Notes under the pieces: generated by a model
The model's input: only the letters and a program-made list of their open reading frames with translations
Told to the model about the DNA's origin: nothing
Databases searched by the model: none
Translations under genes and position numbers: made by a program
Part shown: one piece after another, positions 7,486-15,135 of the stretch
Position numbering within the stretch: position 1 is the stretch's first letter
Layout of the letters: each line of letters starts with the position of its first letter
NCBI GenBank assembly: GCA_944327215.1
Contig: CALVGY010000005.1
Coordinates: 1 to 32,310 of the forward strand
Reading direction: 5' to 3'
Origin: Candidatus Gastranaerophilales bacterium
Lineage (GTDB): Bacteria > Cyanobacteriota > Vampirovibrionia > Gastranaerophilales > Gastranaerophilaceae
Length of the DNA stretch: 32,310 nucleotides

Positions 7486-9168
7486 ATGGAAAAACTTTCA
7501 CCATTACAAATTGAAAGATTAAAGTATCAGCCAAAGCTTCCATCAAGCCTATCAAATGGCATTAATAGCTTGGAAATGACTGAAGGTTCCGCAACTCAAT
7601 CAGTAAGAGATCAGGAACAAATTGAAAATTTATTCAAAAATACATACGGCAAACCCGTTGTAACTTTTAAAGCATCATCATCTTCTGTAGTACCAGAAGT
7701 AAGAAATGTTGGTGTAATCCTTTCAGGCGGACAAGCACCTGGCGGTCACAACGTAATTGCAGGTCTTTATGATGCACTAAAACAAGCAAACCCAAATAAC
7801 AGATTATATGGTTTCTTAGGCGGCCCATCAGGTATTATTGATGGAAAATACGTTGAATTTGATGACAAATTCATCGATGCATACAGAAACACTGGCGGAT
7901 TTGATATTATCGGTTCAGGCAGAACAAAACTTGAAACTGAAGAACAATTCCAAAAATCTTTAGAAGTTTGCAGAAAATTAAACATTTCAGCTGTAGTAAT
8001 TATCGGTGGAGATGATTCAAACACTAACGCAGCACTTTTAGCTGAATGGTTTGTAAAAAATAATGCAAATATTCAAGTTATCGGATGTCCAAAAACAATT
8101 GACGGTGACTTGAAAAATGACCAAATCGAAATTTCTTTCGGTTTTGATACAGCTACAAAAACTTATGCAGAACTTATCGGAAACATTGAACGTGACGCTA
8201 ATTCTGCTAAAAAATATTGGCACTTTGTTAAAATTATGGGAAGAAGCGCTTCTCACGTAGCATTAGAAGCTGCATTACAAACTCAGCCAAACATTACTTT
8301 GATTTCAGAAGAAGTTGAAGAAAAGAAAATGTCACTTGAAGGCATTATTAACTATATTTGCAACATCATCGTAAAACGTGCAGATATGGGTAAAAACTTT
8401 GGTATTGCAGTAATTCCTGAAGGATTAATTGAATTTATTCCTGAAATGAAATCTATGATTTCAAACTTGAACGATATCATGGCTTCATTAGAAAATGATC
8501 CGGACTTTGTAAACGCAACTACTATTCGTGACAAGTTCGATATCGTAGAAAATAGACTTGACCCTGCAAATGCAAAAGTTTACAACTCATTGCCTGCATT
8601 AATCAAAGGTCAATTATTAGCAGACCGTGACCCACACGGTAACGTTCAAGTGTCTAAAATTGAAACTGAAAAATTGTTAATCGAAATGATTACAACAAGA
8701 TTAGATGAATTAAAATTACAAGGTGACTATATTGGTAAATTTAATGCACAATCACACTTCTTCGGTTACGAAGGAAGATGCGCATTCCCATCAAACTTTG
8801 ATGCAGATTATTGCTATTCATTAGGCTTTAATGCATTTGCACTAATCAGCTTCGGTCTGACAGGTTATTTATCATCAGTAAGAAATCTTACAGCACCTGC
8901 TGATCAATGGATTGCAGGCGGTGTTCCTCTTACAATGATGATGAATATGGAAAAACGTCACGGTGAAATGAAACCTGTTATTCAAAAAGCTTTAGTAAAA
9001 CTTGACGGCCCTGTATTCAAACAACTTGAAGAAAACAGAGAAGACTGGGCTATGAATGACAGATATTTATTCCCTGGTGCTATCCAATACTTTGGGCCAT
9101 CAAGCGTTTGTGATATTACAACTTGCACTCTTAAACTTGAAAGATCTAAAGAACTTGCAAGTGTATAA
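7486..9168 (+). CDS. pfp: diphosphate--fructose-6-phosphate 1-phosphotransferase (long PPi-PFK)
   Basis: This enzyme reversibly phosphorylates fructose 6-phosphate with pyrophosphate in glycolysis/gluconeogenesis. I use the ATG at 7486 (AAGG ten bases upstream); an earlier GTG at 7459 has no ribosome site. The 560-residue length fits the long plant/spirochaete-type PFP. Visible motifs: [12 protein letters not shown] (78-89), GGDDSN (174-179), where the second Asp instead of Gly excludes ATP and marks PPi use, PKTIDGDL (202-209) with the catalytic Asp, and [11 protein letters not shown]. It has its own promoter and a strong terminator, so it appears monocistronic. PPi-based glycolysis would suit an energy-limited fermenter. 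Confidence 0.95.
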   Translation: MEKLSPLQIERLKYQPKLPSSLSNGINSLEMTEGSATQSVRDQEQIENLFKNTYGKPVVTFKASSSSVVPEVRNVGVILSGGQAPGGHNVIAGLYDALKQANPNNRLYGFLGGPSGIIDGKYVEFDDKFIDAYRNTGGFDIIGSGRTKLETEEQFQKSLEVCRKLNISAVVIIGGDDSNTNAALLAEWFVKNNANIQVIGCPKTIDGDLKNDQIEISFGFDTATKTYAELIGNIERDANSAKKYWHFVKIMGRSASHVALEAALQTQPNITLISEEVEEKKMSLEGIINYICNIIVKRADMGKNFGIAVIPEGLIEFIPEMKSMISNLNDIMASLENDPDFVNATTIRDKFDIVENRLDPANAKVYNSLPALIKGQLLADRDPHGNVQVSKIETEKLLIEMITTRLDELKLQGDYIGKFNAQSHFFGYEGRCAFPSNFDADYCYSLGFNAFALISFGLTGYLSSVRNLTAPADQWIAGGVPLTMMMNMEKRHGEMKPVIQKALVKLDGPVFKQLEENREDWAMNDRYLFPGAIQYFGPSSVCDITTCTLKLERSKELASV

Positions 9169-9190
9169 CACAAAATAAAATAAAACTTCT

Positions 9191-9225
9191 AAAAACCGAT
9201 TGTCTTTTGATGGTCGGTTTTTTTT
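9191..9225 (+). terminator. rho-independent terminator after pfp
   Basis: Nine-base arms AAAAACCGA (9191-9199) and TCGGTTTTT (9214-9222) with a 14-base loop, ending in an uninterrupted T-run to 9225. Confidence 0.9.
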
Positions 9226-9236
9226 ATTTAATATAA

Positions 9237-9265
9237 TTGCAATTAATCCTTTGAATAAATATAAT
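9237..9265 (+). promoter_or_regulatory. promoter of the PAS/GAF kinase, apparently leaderless
   Basis: TTGCAA (9237-9242), a 17-base spacer and a perfect TATAAT (9260-9265) lie so that transcription should begin at about the A of the ATG at 9272. The 25 bases before the ATG contain no Shine-Dalgarno. A second TATAAT overlaps at 9265-9270. Confidence 0.6.
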
Positions 9266-9271
9266 ATAATT

Positions 9272-10930
9272 ATGAAAAAGTTTGATTTTTTCAGACAGTT
9301 TAGGGATGCTGTTTTAGTTCTGAATAAAAAACAGGAAGTTGTATACAAAAACCACACATTCAAAAGGTGGTTTAAAGACTTTGCGAACCTGAAAAAACTT
9401 TCTCACAACACAGGCTTTGATATTTGCCCGCTAAATCTCGAAAATGTCGAAATTTATTCCCCGATTTACCACGCAATCCATTCAAAAGAAAACTTTTTTG
9501 CAAGAATTTCATACCAATCAGAACTTAATCGAATTTTTTATTACGATTTGCAGGCAATAAAAAAAGGGAATTACACAATCCTATTTTTTACAGACGTAAG
9601 CGCTCAAAATAAATTAAATGATATTTACAAAGAAAACGAAAAACTTAAAGAAAAATACAATGAACTTCTTGAAGAAAACGAATCTTTGCAAAAAATTAAA
9701 CAAAAAGCTCAAAGCCAAGCTATCCGAATTGCGCTTATAAACAAAGTTTCAAACACAATAAGAGAAAGTATTGATATCTCACAAATTCTTCAATCAGCAT
9801 TAAAAGAATTAGCAACAATGTTTAGTGCCTACAAAGCCTACTATGCAAAATCCAATAATAATGCATTTTTGATAGAAGAAGTTTACGGAGACAAAAAACC
9901 AAAAATCACTCAAGAAATTACATTTGATGAAAAAACAATGGAAACTATTGATAAACGTGAGATTGCGGTATCTAATTCTCTAACAGAATACATCAATGCA
10001 AAACCATTTAAACAACCTGTCTTGAGAATAATAATACCTGTTTATCATATGCAAAACCTAACAGGTATCATAGTTTTACTAAGCCATCAAAAAAGAGAAC
10101 TGACAGAAGAATTAGAAATACTTGAAGCAATATCATCACAACTATCAAACGCAATAACTCGTGCAGAACTCTATCAGAAAAATATTCAAACAGTAAAAGA
10201 ACTTCAACATACTTTGAAAGAATTAAAAGAAACGCAAATTCAATTGATAAATTCTGAAAAAATGGCTTCCTTAGGTCAGCTTGTAGCAGGAGTTGCACAC
10301 GAAATTAACACCCCGGTAGCTTCTATAAAATCAAACAACACAATTGCCGCAAAGCTTCTTACCTCAATAGAAGACGGCGAATCAAAAGAAATGCTTACAG
10401 AATTAAATTCAATAGATAAAGAAGCCGTAAATCGAATCAGCAACATAGTTACATCCCTAAAAAAATTCGTGCGCTTAGATGAAGCAGAACTTCAAGAAGC
10501 AGATATAAATAAAGAATTGGATTTAACACTGGAACTTATAAGACACGAAACCAAAAACCGTATAAAAATAATCAAAAATTACGGCGAAATCCCAGCTATT
10601 AAATGCTTTCCGAACATGCTCAATCAAGTATTTACAAACATTCTTATCAATGCCTGCCAAGCAATAAAAGACGAAGGAACAATAACAATCACAACAGAGT
10701 ATAAAAACAAAACCCTAACAGTTAAGATAAAAGATACAGGATGCGGAATCCCTGAAGATAAGCTCAACAAGATATTTACAGCCGGATTTACGACAAAGAG
10801 TTCGGGGGTTGGAACAGGTCTTGGTTTAGCTATTTGTTCCAAAATCATAGAAAAACATAAAGGTAAAATTATTGTAAACAGTGAGGTTGGTAAGGGTAGC
10901 GAGTTTGTTATTACTATCTGTGGTGAGTAA
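9272..10930 (+). CDS. soluble PAS-GAF sensor histidine kinase
   Basis: A 552-residue cytosolic histidine kinase with no membrane segment. In order: PAS-like domain (about 10-110), a charged coiled coil (115-150, repeated ENEKLKEKYNELLEENE pattern), GAF domain (about 155-300), a second linker helix, HisKA with phospho-acceptor H343 in VAHEINTP, and the ATP-binding domain with N box N457/N460, G1 box DTGCGIP (488-494) and G2 box GVGTGLGLA (512-520). The HEINTP motif is common in hybrid and NtrB-like kinases. I start at ATG 9272 because the frame upstream runs through the pfp terminator. There is no ribosome site; see the promoter entry. No response regulator is adjacent, so it is an orphan kinase of unknown signal. 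Confidence 0.93.
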   Translation: MKKFDFFRQFRDAVLVLNKKQEVVYKNHTFKRWFKDFANLKKLSHNTGFDICPLNLENVEIYSPIYHAIHSKENFFARISYQSELNRIFYYDLQAIKKGNYTILFFTDVSAQNKLNDIYKENEKLKEKYNELLEENESLQKIKQKAQSQAIRIALINKVSNTIRESIDISQILQSALKELATMFSAYKAYYAKSNNNAFLIEEVYGDKKPKITQEITFDEKTMETIDKREIAVSNSLTEYINAKPFKQPVLRIIIPVYHMQNLTGIIVLLSHQKRELTEELEILEAISSQLSNAITRAELYQKNIQTVKELQHTLKELKETQIQLINSEKMASLGQLVAGVAHEINTPVASIKSNNTIAAKLLTSIEDGESKEMLTELNSIDKEAVNRISNIVTSLKKFVRLDEAELQEADINKELDLTLELIRHETKNRIKIIKNYGEIPAIKCFPNMLNQVFTNILINACQAIKDEGTITITTEYKNKTLTVKIKDTGCGIPEDKLNKIFTAGFTTKSSGVGTGLGLAICSKIIEKHKGKIIVNSEVGKGSEFVITICGE

Positions 10931-11261
10931 TAAGAGTTAAGAATTGTTACAAATTTGATTAATATATAACTGAAAGACCTTTTTTATTAAAAAAACAAAC
11001 ACAAGGATTTTTTAAATATTAGACTCATGTATGGCAAAGGTTTTAAAAATATGTTATATTATTAACATAAAGTGTTAGTTTTACCCTTAAAAAAATTATT
11101 GAACACGTAACTGCACTTCTCTAAAGTAAAAAAGACAAAAAAGAAAATTATGTTAATAAAAATTAATACAAGTAACTAAAAAAGGCAATATTTTATTCTC
11201 AAATTTTTTTATAAATACATAATGTGTAGTGAATTTAATATTGTGCGTCGGAGGAAAGTGA
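10931..11261. other. 331-base intergenic region with an operator-like repeat
   Basis: No supportable gene. It contains an extended -10-like TGTTATATT (11052-11060) overlapped by an inverted repeat ATGTTA/TAACAT (11051-11056 and 11063-11068, spacer six bases), which could be a regulator site on the promoter of the downstream HEAT-repeat gene; ATGTTAAT occurs again near 11150. If that promoter is used the leader is about 195 bases. No hairpin terminator for the upstream kinase gene is visible. Confidence 0.4.
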
Positions 11262-12122
11262 ATGACAATTAGTGTAAACAGCAAGAAAAAACAAGTTAAA
11301 AAAACTTTTGAAGAATTATTAACAGATTTAAAAACAAGCAATTCTGAAAAAGTCAGATATAATGCTGCACGTGTTTTAGGTGAAATGGGCGATTCTAAAG
11401 CCGTTGAACCTCTTATTGATGTTTTAAAACACGACAAAAACGGATCAGTAAGATTATATGCAGCTCGTGCTCTTGGTGAACTTGGCGATTCTAAAGCTAC
11501 AGTTCATTTAATCGAATCTTTGCGTGAAGACAGAAACGTTGACGTTAGAGTCCGTGCAGCTCGTGCTTTAGGCCGTTTGGGCGGTGAAATTGTTGTTGAA
11601 CCGCTTGTTGAAGCTCTAAATGATGAAAACCCACAAGTTTGTATTACAGCTACTGATGCTTTAATTGAAATCGGTGATGTTGCAACTGACGCTTTAATCG
11701 CATCTCTTGATCACGAAAAAGTTAATGTACGTTGCGACGCAACAAGAGCATTAGGCGAAATCGGCAACAAAAAAGCTGTTGATAAAGTAATTAACATGTT
11801 ATATGACGAATGGGTTAACGTTAGAATTTACGCTGTAACATCACTTGGTAAATTAAACGATACAAAAGCAGTTCCGGCATTAATTGATGTTATGAAAAAC
11901 CGTTCAGAAAATGAACTTGTTAGAGCAGGTGCTGCAGCTGCATTAGGCGTACTTCGTGACCAACGTGCTTTACTTCCTTTAAGAGAATTAATTATGGAAG
12001 CTGAAGAACTTGGTGAACTTGAAGATACAGCATTAAAATCATTCAAGAAAATTATGGCAGCTAACTGGCAATCAATTCCTGGTGCTACTGCTCAGAAAAA
12101 ACCTGCAAACACTTTTGCATAA
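11262..12122 (+). CDS. HEAT-repeat (PBS-lyase type) protein
   Basis: A 286-residue protein built almost entirely of HEAT-like repeats of about 31 residues, anchored by VRxxAAxxLGxxGD-like units at about 31-40, 63-72, 95-104, 125-134, 155-164, 187-196 and 220-229. The repeats belong to the same superfamily as the cyanobacterial phycobilin lyases CpcE/CpcF, but such solenoids are general protein-binding scaffolds and nothing else here suggests phycobilisomes. The ends (1-20 and 265-286) are unstructured-looking. ATG is set by GGAGG seven bases upstream. It has a long leader and a terminator of its own. Codon use looks like that of a well-expressed gene, by eye only. Confidence 0.9.
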   Translation: MTISVNSKKKQVKKTFEELLTDLKTSNSEKVRYNAARVLGEMGDSKAVEPLIDVLKHDKNGSVRLYAARALGELGDSKATVHLIESLREDRNVDVRVRAARALGRLGGEIVVEPLVEALNDENPQVCITATDALIEIGDVATDALIASLDHEKVNVRCDATRALGEIGNKKAVDKVINMLYDEWVNVRIYAVTSLGKLNDTKAVPALIDVMKNRSENELVRAGAAAALGVLRDQRALLPLRELIMEAEELGELEDTALKSFKKIMAANWQSIPGATAQKKPANTFA

Positions 12123-12157
12123 ACAAAGCTTAATCTTTTCATAAAACAAAAAGGATA

Positions 12158-12196
12158 AAACCGGCTTTTAATAAAAGGCCGGTTTTGATTTTTTAT
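12158..12196. terminator. bidirectional terminator between HEAT-repeat and HTH genes
   Basis: Arms AAAACCGGC (12158-12166) and GCCGGTTTT (12179-12187) with an A/T-rich apical part. On the plus strand it is followed by GATTTTTTATATT, on the minus strand by ATCCTTTTTGTTTT, so it can end both converging genes. Confidence 0.88.
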
Positions 12197-12206
12197 ATTA
12201 CTTATA

Positions 12207-12422
12207 TTATAAAATCAGCAGTTCTCTGACATCAACATCTAAATAATCAGCCAATTCGACAAGCTTGCCAAGAGATAAGTTTAATATGCCTGATTCTAAT
12301 TTTGAAACATAACTCCAAGAAACACCCATTTTTTCAGCAAAAGTTTCTTGTGTATAACCTTTTTCAATGCGTAATCTTTGAATATTTTTACTTACTTTTT
12401 TCAATACAACTTTTTTATCCAT
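12207..12422 (-). CDS. XRE-family helix-turn-helix regulator
   Basis: A 71-residue Cro/C1-type DNA-binding protein. The five-helix fold is clear: NIQRLRIEKGYTQETFAEKMGVSWSYVSKLESG (about 13-45), with the recognition helix around SWSYVSKLE, followed by LSLGKLVELADYLDVD. It consists of the DNA-binding domain alone, so it probably acts as a dimer without a ligand domain. There is no ribosome site before the ATG; CATAAT lies exactly six bases upstream, suggesting a leaderless mRNA. The inverted repeat at 12425-12442 covers that -10, so autoregulation is likely (inference). It is divergent from the 63-residue gene at 12504. Confidence 0.92.
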   Translation of the reverse strand: MDKKVVLKKVSKNIQRLRIEKGYTQETFAEKMGVSWSYVSKLESGILNLSLGKLVELADYLDVDVRELLIL

Positions 12423-12424
12423 AA

Positions 12425-12442
12425 AGTAATTATGTCATTACT
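12425..12442. promoter_or_regulatory. operator-like inverted repeat between the divergent HTH genes
   Basis: AGTAAT (12425-12430) and ATTACT (12437-12442) form a perfect inverted repeat with a six-base spacer. It overlaps the -10 of the minus-strand HTH gene (CATAAT, 12434-12429) and touches the -35 of the plus-strand gene (TTGACA, 12442-12447). This is the natural binding site for the small XRE protein to control both promoters. Confidence 0.55.
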
Positions 12443-12469
12443 TGACAAATATGTGTATGCAATTATAAT
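12442..12469 (+). promoter_or_regulatory. near-consensus promoter of the 63-residue gene
   Basis: TTGACA (12442-12447), 16-base spacer, TATAAT (12464-12469): both hexamers are perfect, the best sigma70-type promoter in the window. Predicted start about 12476, leader about 28 bases with AGGAAG before the ATG at 12504. Confidence 0.75.
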
Positions 12470-12503
12470 TGAATATACATATAGTTGAATAATAGGAAGA
12501 ATT

Positions 12504-12695
12504 ATGGATATTAAACAAGAACTTTTAAAAATAATGCAAAAACACAACGTAAACATTGAATACATTGCAAAAATTACGGATATTCCTTATAACAAACTTA
12601 AAAAAAGCTTTGACAAAAATAAAATACGGTATTATGATGCCGCAAAAATTCTTGATACTTTAGGATATAAATTTGTGTTTAAAAAAATTATTTAA
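12504..12695 (+). CDS. small HTH-like protein
   Basis: A 63-residue protein with AGGAAG four bases before the ATG and a near-consensus promoter. Residues 18-37 (IEYIAKITDIPYNKLKKSF) look like a Cro-like helix-turn-helix, and the ending DAAKILDTLGYKFVFKK resembles the LGYxxxxxxK tail of small phage-type XRE proteins. It is divergent from the XRE gene at 12422 and its stop overlaps the end of the converging glycosyltransferase gene by eight bases. Function unknown; the two small proteins may be a simple regulatory pair. It could also be a target of the XRE protein rather than a regulator. Confidence 0.72.
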   Translation: MDIKQELLKIMQKHNVNIEYIAKITDIPYNKLKKSFDKNKIRYYDAAKILDTLGYKFVFKKII

Positions 12696-13473
12696 AATAG
12701 TATTCAATCTCTGAATCGAAATCAAGTTTTTTTGCATTTGAACGAAATATTTTTGACTTCAAGCCCATTTTTGCCAATCTGTATTTTAAACTTACAGCTA
12801 AAACTCCTAGTCCGTATTTGCATGATCTTACAAAATTGATAGATGATGCTTCTTTAAAATATTTTGTAGGGCAAGAAACTTCGCCTATTTTAAAGTTGTT
12901 GTAAAACAACAGTGCAATCATTTCATTATCAAAAATAAAATCGTCATCACATTCTGCCAAAGGTAAAGTTTCCAAAACTTCTTTTGTAAAACCTCTAAAA
13001 CCTGTATGATATTCGGTTAAGTTTTCACCAGTAAAAAAGTTTTCAAACCAAGTCAAAAACTTGTTTGCAACAAATTTATAAAACGGCATCCCGCCTTTCA
13101 AAGCGGAATTACCAAGCATTCTTGAAGCCAAAACTGCATCATACTGGCCAAATGCCATCATACAAACTATAGCAGGAATAAGTTTCGGCGTATATTGATA
13201 ATCCGGATGAAGCATTACAACTATATCAGCGCCAGCTTTCAAGGCAGCTTTATAGCAAGATTTTTGATTTCCGCCATAGCCTTTATTTTGTTTATGAACT
13301 ATTGTTGTGATATTAAGATCTTTTGAAACAAGCTTTGTATTATCCTGAGAATTATCATCAACTAAAATAACTTCATCAACAAACGGCTTATAAATTTCTT
13401 CATAAGTTTGTTTAAGAGTTTTTTCCGCATTATAAGCGGGCATTATTATAACAACTTTTTTATTATTAATCAT
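12688..13473 (-). CDS. family 2 glycosyltransferase (dolichol-phosphate-mannose synthase-like)
   Basis: A 261-residue GT-A fold enzyme that should transfer a sugar from a nucleotide donor to a lipid or glycan acceptor. Motifs: VIIMPAYNAEKTL (8-20), ILVDDNSQDNT (36-46), HKQNKGYGG (60-68) and LHPDYQY (88-94), where HPD replaces the DxD metal motif as in many DPM1/UgtP-type enzymes; TGFRGF and DDDFIFDNEM follow. No membrane helix is seen. I use the ATG at 13473; a TTG six codons earlier is less likely. There is no ribosome site, and TATAAT lies exactly six bases before the ATG. Acceptor unknown; envelope glycans are a fair guess. Confidence 0.9.
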   Translation of the reverse strand: MINNKKVVIIMPAYNAEKTLKQTYEEIYKPFVDEVILVDDNSQDNTKLVSKDLNITTIVHKQNKGYGGNQKSCYKAALKAGADIVVMLHPDYQYTPKLIPAIVCMMAFGQYDAVLASRMLGNSALKGGMPFYKFVANKFLTWFENFFTGENLTEYHTGFRGFTKEVLETLPLAECDDDFIFDNEMIALLFYNNFKIGEVSCPTKYFKEASSINFVRSCKYGLGVLAVSLKYRLAKMGLKSKIFRSNAKKLDFDSEIEYYFK

Positions 13474-13487
13474 AAGTTTATTATAAA

Positions 13488-13520
13488 ACAAAAAAGGTAC
13501 TTATAAAGTACCTTTTTTGT
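13488..13520 (-). terminator. rho-independent terminator after hpf
   Basis: A perfect 13-bp stem (arms 13490-13502 and 13506-13518, core AAGGTACTT/AAGTACCTT) with a three-base loop. On the minus strand it ends in TTTTTTGTTTTATAAT. The trailing part also holds the TATAAT preceding the glycosyltransferase start. Confidence 0.88.
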
Positions 13521-13554
13521 TTTTATTAATTTATACAAGATTTTATACAAGAAA

Positions 13555-13917
13555 TTATTCTTCAACAGCCTCAGCAGCTTCTTCAACATTAGCTTCAGTT
13601 CTGATAGAAGCTTTGTCTGAGCCGATACTTTTGTCTTTAAATTTTTGAACTTGTCTTGCTAATTTGTCAGCCAACAAATCAATACTTTCATACATAGATT
13701 GGCCTGCTTCTTCGCAGCGAACAACACCTGTATTCATTTTACAGCTGACTTCTGCAACGTGTTTGCCGGAAGCTGCGGGATTTTTAATTACCGACAAAAC
13801 AACGTCAATCCCTTGAATTTGGTCATAGTGACTTGCAACTTTGCCAAATTTCTCTTTCACATAAGCTTTAATAGCGTCTGTGATTTCAATGTTTCTTCCG
13901 TTAACGTAAATGTGCAT
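13555..13917 (-). CDS. hpf: short ribosome hibernation promoting factor
   Basis: A 120-residue HPF/RaiA family protein that would bind the 30S decoding site and idle ribosomes in stationary phase. The start at 13917 (MHIYVNGRNIEITDAIK) has a textbook AGGAGG eight bases upstream. The beta-alpha fold is recognisable: IEITDAIKAYVKEKFGKV, VVLSVIKN, HVAEVSCKM and YESIDLLADKLARQVQKFK. It is the short form: the C-terminal dimerisation domain of long HPF/LrtA is absent, replaced by an acidic tail (EEAAEAVEE). It is monocistronic, with its own promoter and terminator. Confidence 0.93.
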   Translation of the reverse strand: MHIYVNGRNIEITDAIKAYVKEKFGKVASHYDQIQGIDVVLSVIKNPAASGKHVAEVSCKMNTGVVRCEEAGQSMYESIDLLADKLARQVQKFKDKSIGSDKASIRTEANVEEAAEAVEE

Positions 13918-13948
13918 GTTTGAACCTCCTATAACATACTGCTTGTAC

Positions 13949-13977
13949 ATTATAACATATATTTTGTGATTTTTAAA
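13949..13977 (-). promoter_or_regulatory. hpf promoter
   Basis: On the minus strand TGTTATAAT (13957-13949) is a perfect extended -10, with TTTAAA (13977-13972) 17 bases upstream as a 4/6 -35. Predicted start about 13942, giving a 25-base leader with the AGGAGG. Confidence 0.7.
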
Positions 13978-14022
13978 GCCTTTTCAGCACATTTTTTCAA
14001 AAATTACACAAAACAAGAAAAA

Positions 14023-14226
14023 TTAATCTTCTATAATAAACTGCTGTAATTCAACATTTGGAGTGCCTATAACACGCACGAGTTCAAGAACAGAAGCCTT
14101 CATCTGGCATTTTTGTGATGAACCGCTGAAAAAATCTTTATAAAAACAGCCTTCACAATTGCAGCCTCTTTTGTAACATTCCAAAGCTGTTGGTGTCCAT
14201 CGTCTTACTGCAACAGCTCTTCCCAT
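14023..14226 (-). CDS. small cysteine-rich protein of unknown function
   Basis: A 67-residue basic protein from the ATG at 14226 (a TTG at 14244, with GGAG ten bases upstream, is an alternative start). It begins GRAVAVRRWTPTALE and then has a compact cysteine cluster, C17, C22, C24 and C27 in CYKRGCNCEGC, plus C40 in KCQMK. The spacing suggests a zinc or iron-sulfur site, and the basic N-terminus nucleic acid contact, but I recognise no family. TTGACA at 14311-14306 with TACCAT at 14287-14282 is a possible promoter. It lies 105 bases before hpf on the same strand. Confidence 0.7.
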   Translation of the reverse strand: MGRAVAVRRWTPTALECYKRGCNCEGCFYKDFFSGSSQKCQMKASVLELVRVIGTPNVELQQFIIED

Positions 14227-14281
14227 ATCCCTACTTCTAAACAATTTATCAAATCTCCAATTAAAAATATCCTACCCAAGT

Positions 14282-14311
14282 ATGGTAACCATGGCAGCGT
14301 TACACTGTCAA
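14282..14311 (-). promoter_or_regulatory. possible promoter of the cysteine-rich gene
   Basis: TTGACA (14311-14306), 18-base spacer, TACCAT (14287-14282, 4/6). The -10 overlaps a small palindrome, ATGGTaACCAT, at 14282-14292. Confidence 0.4.
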
Positions 14312-14449
14312 AATCCCCATTAGAGATGTGTTTCACCTCTTTAATTTAATTATAAAAAATAAGGAAATTATTTCAAGGGAAGAACATGAGATTGTGAATA
14401 TTTGTAACAAACCCCGCAATCAGTACGATACAGCCGTTTTTTAAAAGTC

Positions 14450-14536
14450 AATCATGTTAAAATTTAAGCTATTACATGATTTTCAGGTTTTAAATCATGC
14501 AAACATGCTCATGTCATGGTTTTCCATGATTTAAAA
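14450..14536. repeat. cluster of nested CATG-centred inverted repeats
   Basis: Within a gene-free stretch (14227-14595) four inverted repeats are stacked: AATCATGT/ACATGATT (14450-14457, 14474-14481); a perfect 12-base pair TTTTAAATCATG/CATGATTTAAAA (14488-14499, 14525-14536); inside it ACATG-ct-CATGT (14503-14514) and CATGG-tttt-CCATG (14515-14528). The last hairpin competes with the 12-bp stem. Alternative folding like this could be an attenuator, a multi-site operator or a structured RNA. Orientation is unknown; neighbours are both minus-strand genes. Confidence 0.6.
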
Positions 14537-14566
14537 ACTTATTAAGAATTGTAAATTATTTAGTAT

Positions 14567-14587
14567 CCATGCCTATTTTTGGCATGG
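14567..14587 (-). terminator. hairpin after mntP, weak terminator
   Basis: CCATGCC/GGCATGG (14567-14573, 14581-14587) with a seven-base loop, nine bases past the mntP stop. The following minus-strand sequence (ATACTAAATAATTT) lacks a solid T-run, so termination may be weak. Confidence 0.5.
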
Positions 14588-14595
14588 TAAAAAAC

Positions 14596-15135
14596 TTAAA
14601 ATAGGGCTTTCACGCCTAATACCAAAAGAATTATCCCGCCTGAAATTTCCAAATATTTTGATGGTAGTTTTTTAAAAAAGTTACCGAGCCAAAACCCAGA
14701 AAAAGACATTAAAACAGAACCTAAACCTATTATTAATGCTGAATCTATTAGAGGTGTTTTTGTCAATTGAAGATTTACCCCGGCGCCTAAAGCATCTATA
14801 CTTGTTGCCAGGCCCATTCCAAGAAGGCATTTCAACCCGATACAGCAGATATTTTCTTCTTTTTCCTGAAAAGCTTCGTGAATAAATTTAACGGCAAGAG
14901 CTGTAAATATAGTAAATACGACCCATTTTGAATACGGTTCAATATATTGGCTGACCACACCGGTCGCCAGATAACCAAAACAAGGCATAACGGCCTGAAA
15001 AATTCCCATTGTTAAAGCAAGGGCAAAGGAATTTTTTATTCTGGAAGATGTAAAAATCAAACCTTGGGAAAATGAAACCACAAGGCAATCAACACCTAAT
15101 GCAACTGACAAAAACAAAATATCAACTAAGTTCAA
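14596..15135 (-). CDS. mntP: MntP-family manganese efflux pump
   Basis: A polytopic membrane protein of 179 residues with six predicted helices in two repeats. The acidic residues used for manganese export are present: D16 in LGVDCLVVSFSQG and D114 in ATSIDALGAG, the same spacing as in E. coli MntP (D16, D118). I choose TTG 15135 as start because GAGG lies six bases before it and the residue numbering then fits the family; TTG 15147 is an alternative. It overlaps the end of the DUF4127 gene by 14 bases, so translation is probably coupled. No manganese riboswitch is seen. Confidence 0.88.
   Translation of the reverse strand: MNLVDILFLSVALGVDCLVVSFSQGLIFTSSRIKNSFALALTMGIFQAVMPCFGYLATGVVSQYIEPYSKWVVFTIFTALAVKFIHEAFQEKEENICCIGLKCLLGMGLATSIDALGAGVNLQLTKTPLIDSALIIGLGSVLMSFSGFWLGNFFKKLPSKYLEISGGIILLVLGVKALF

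Noticed and set aside
11027-11065. Short ORF MYGKGFKNMLYY in the kinase/HEAT intergenic region
   Set aside because: No ribosome site, and it spans the putative promoter; nothing supports translation.
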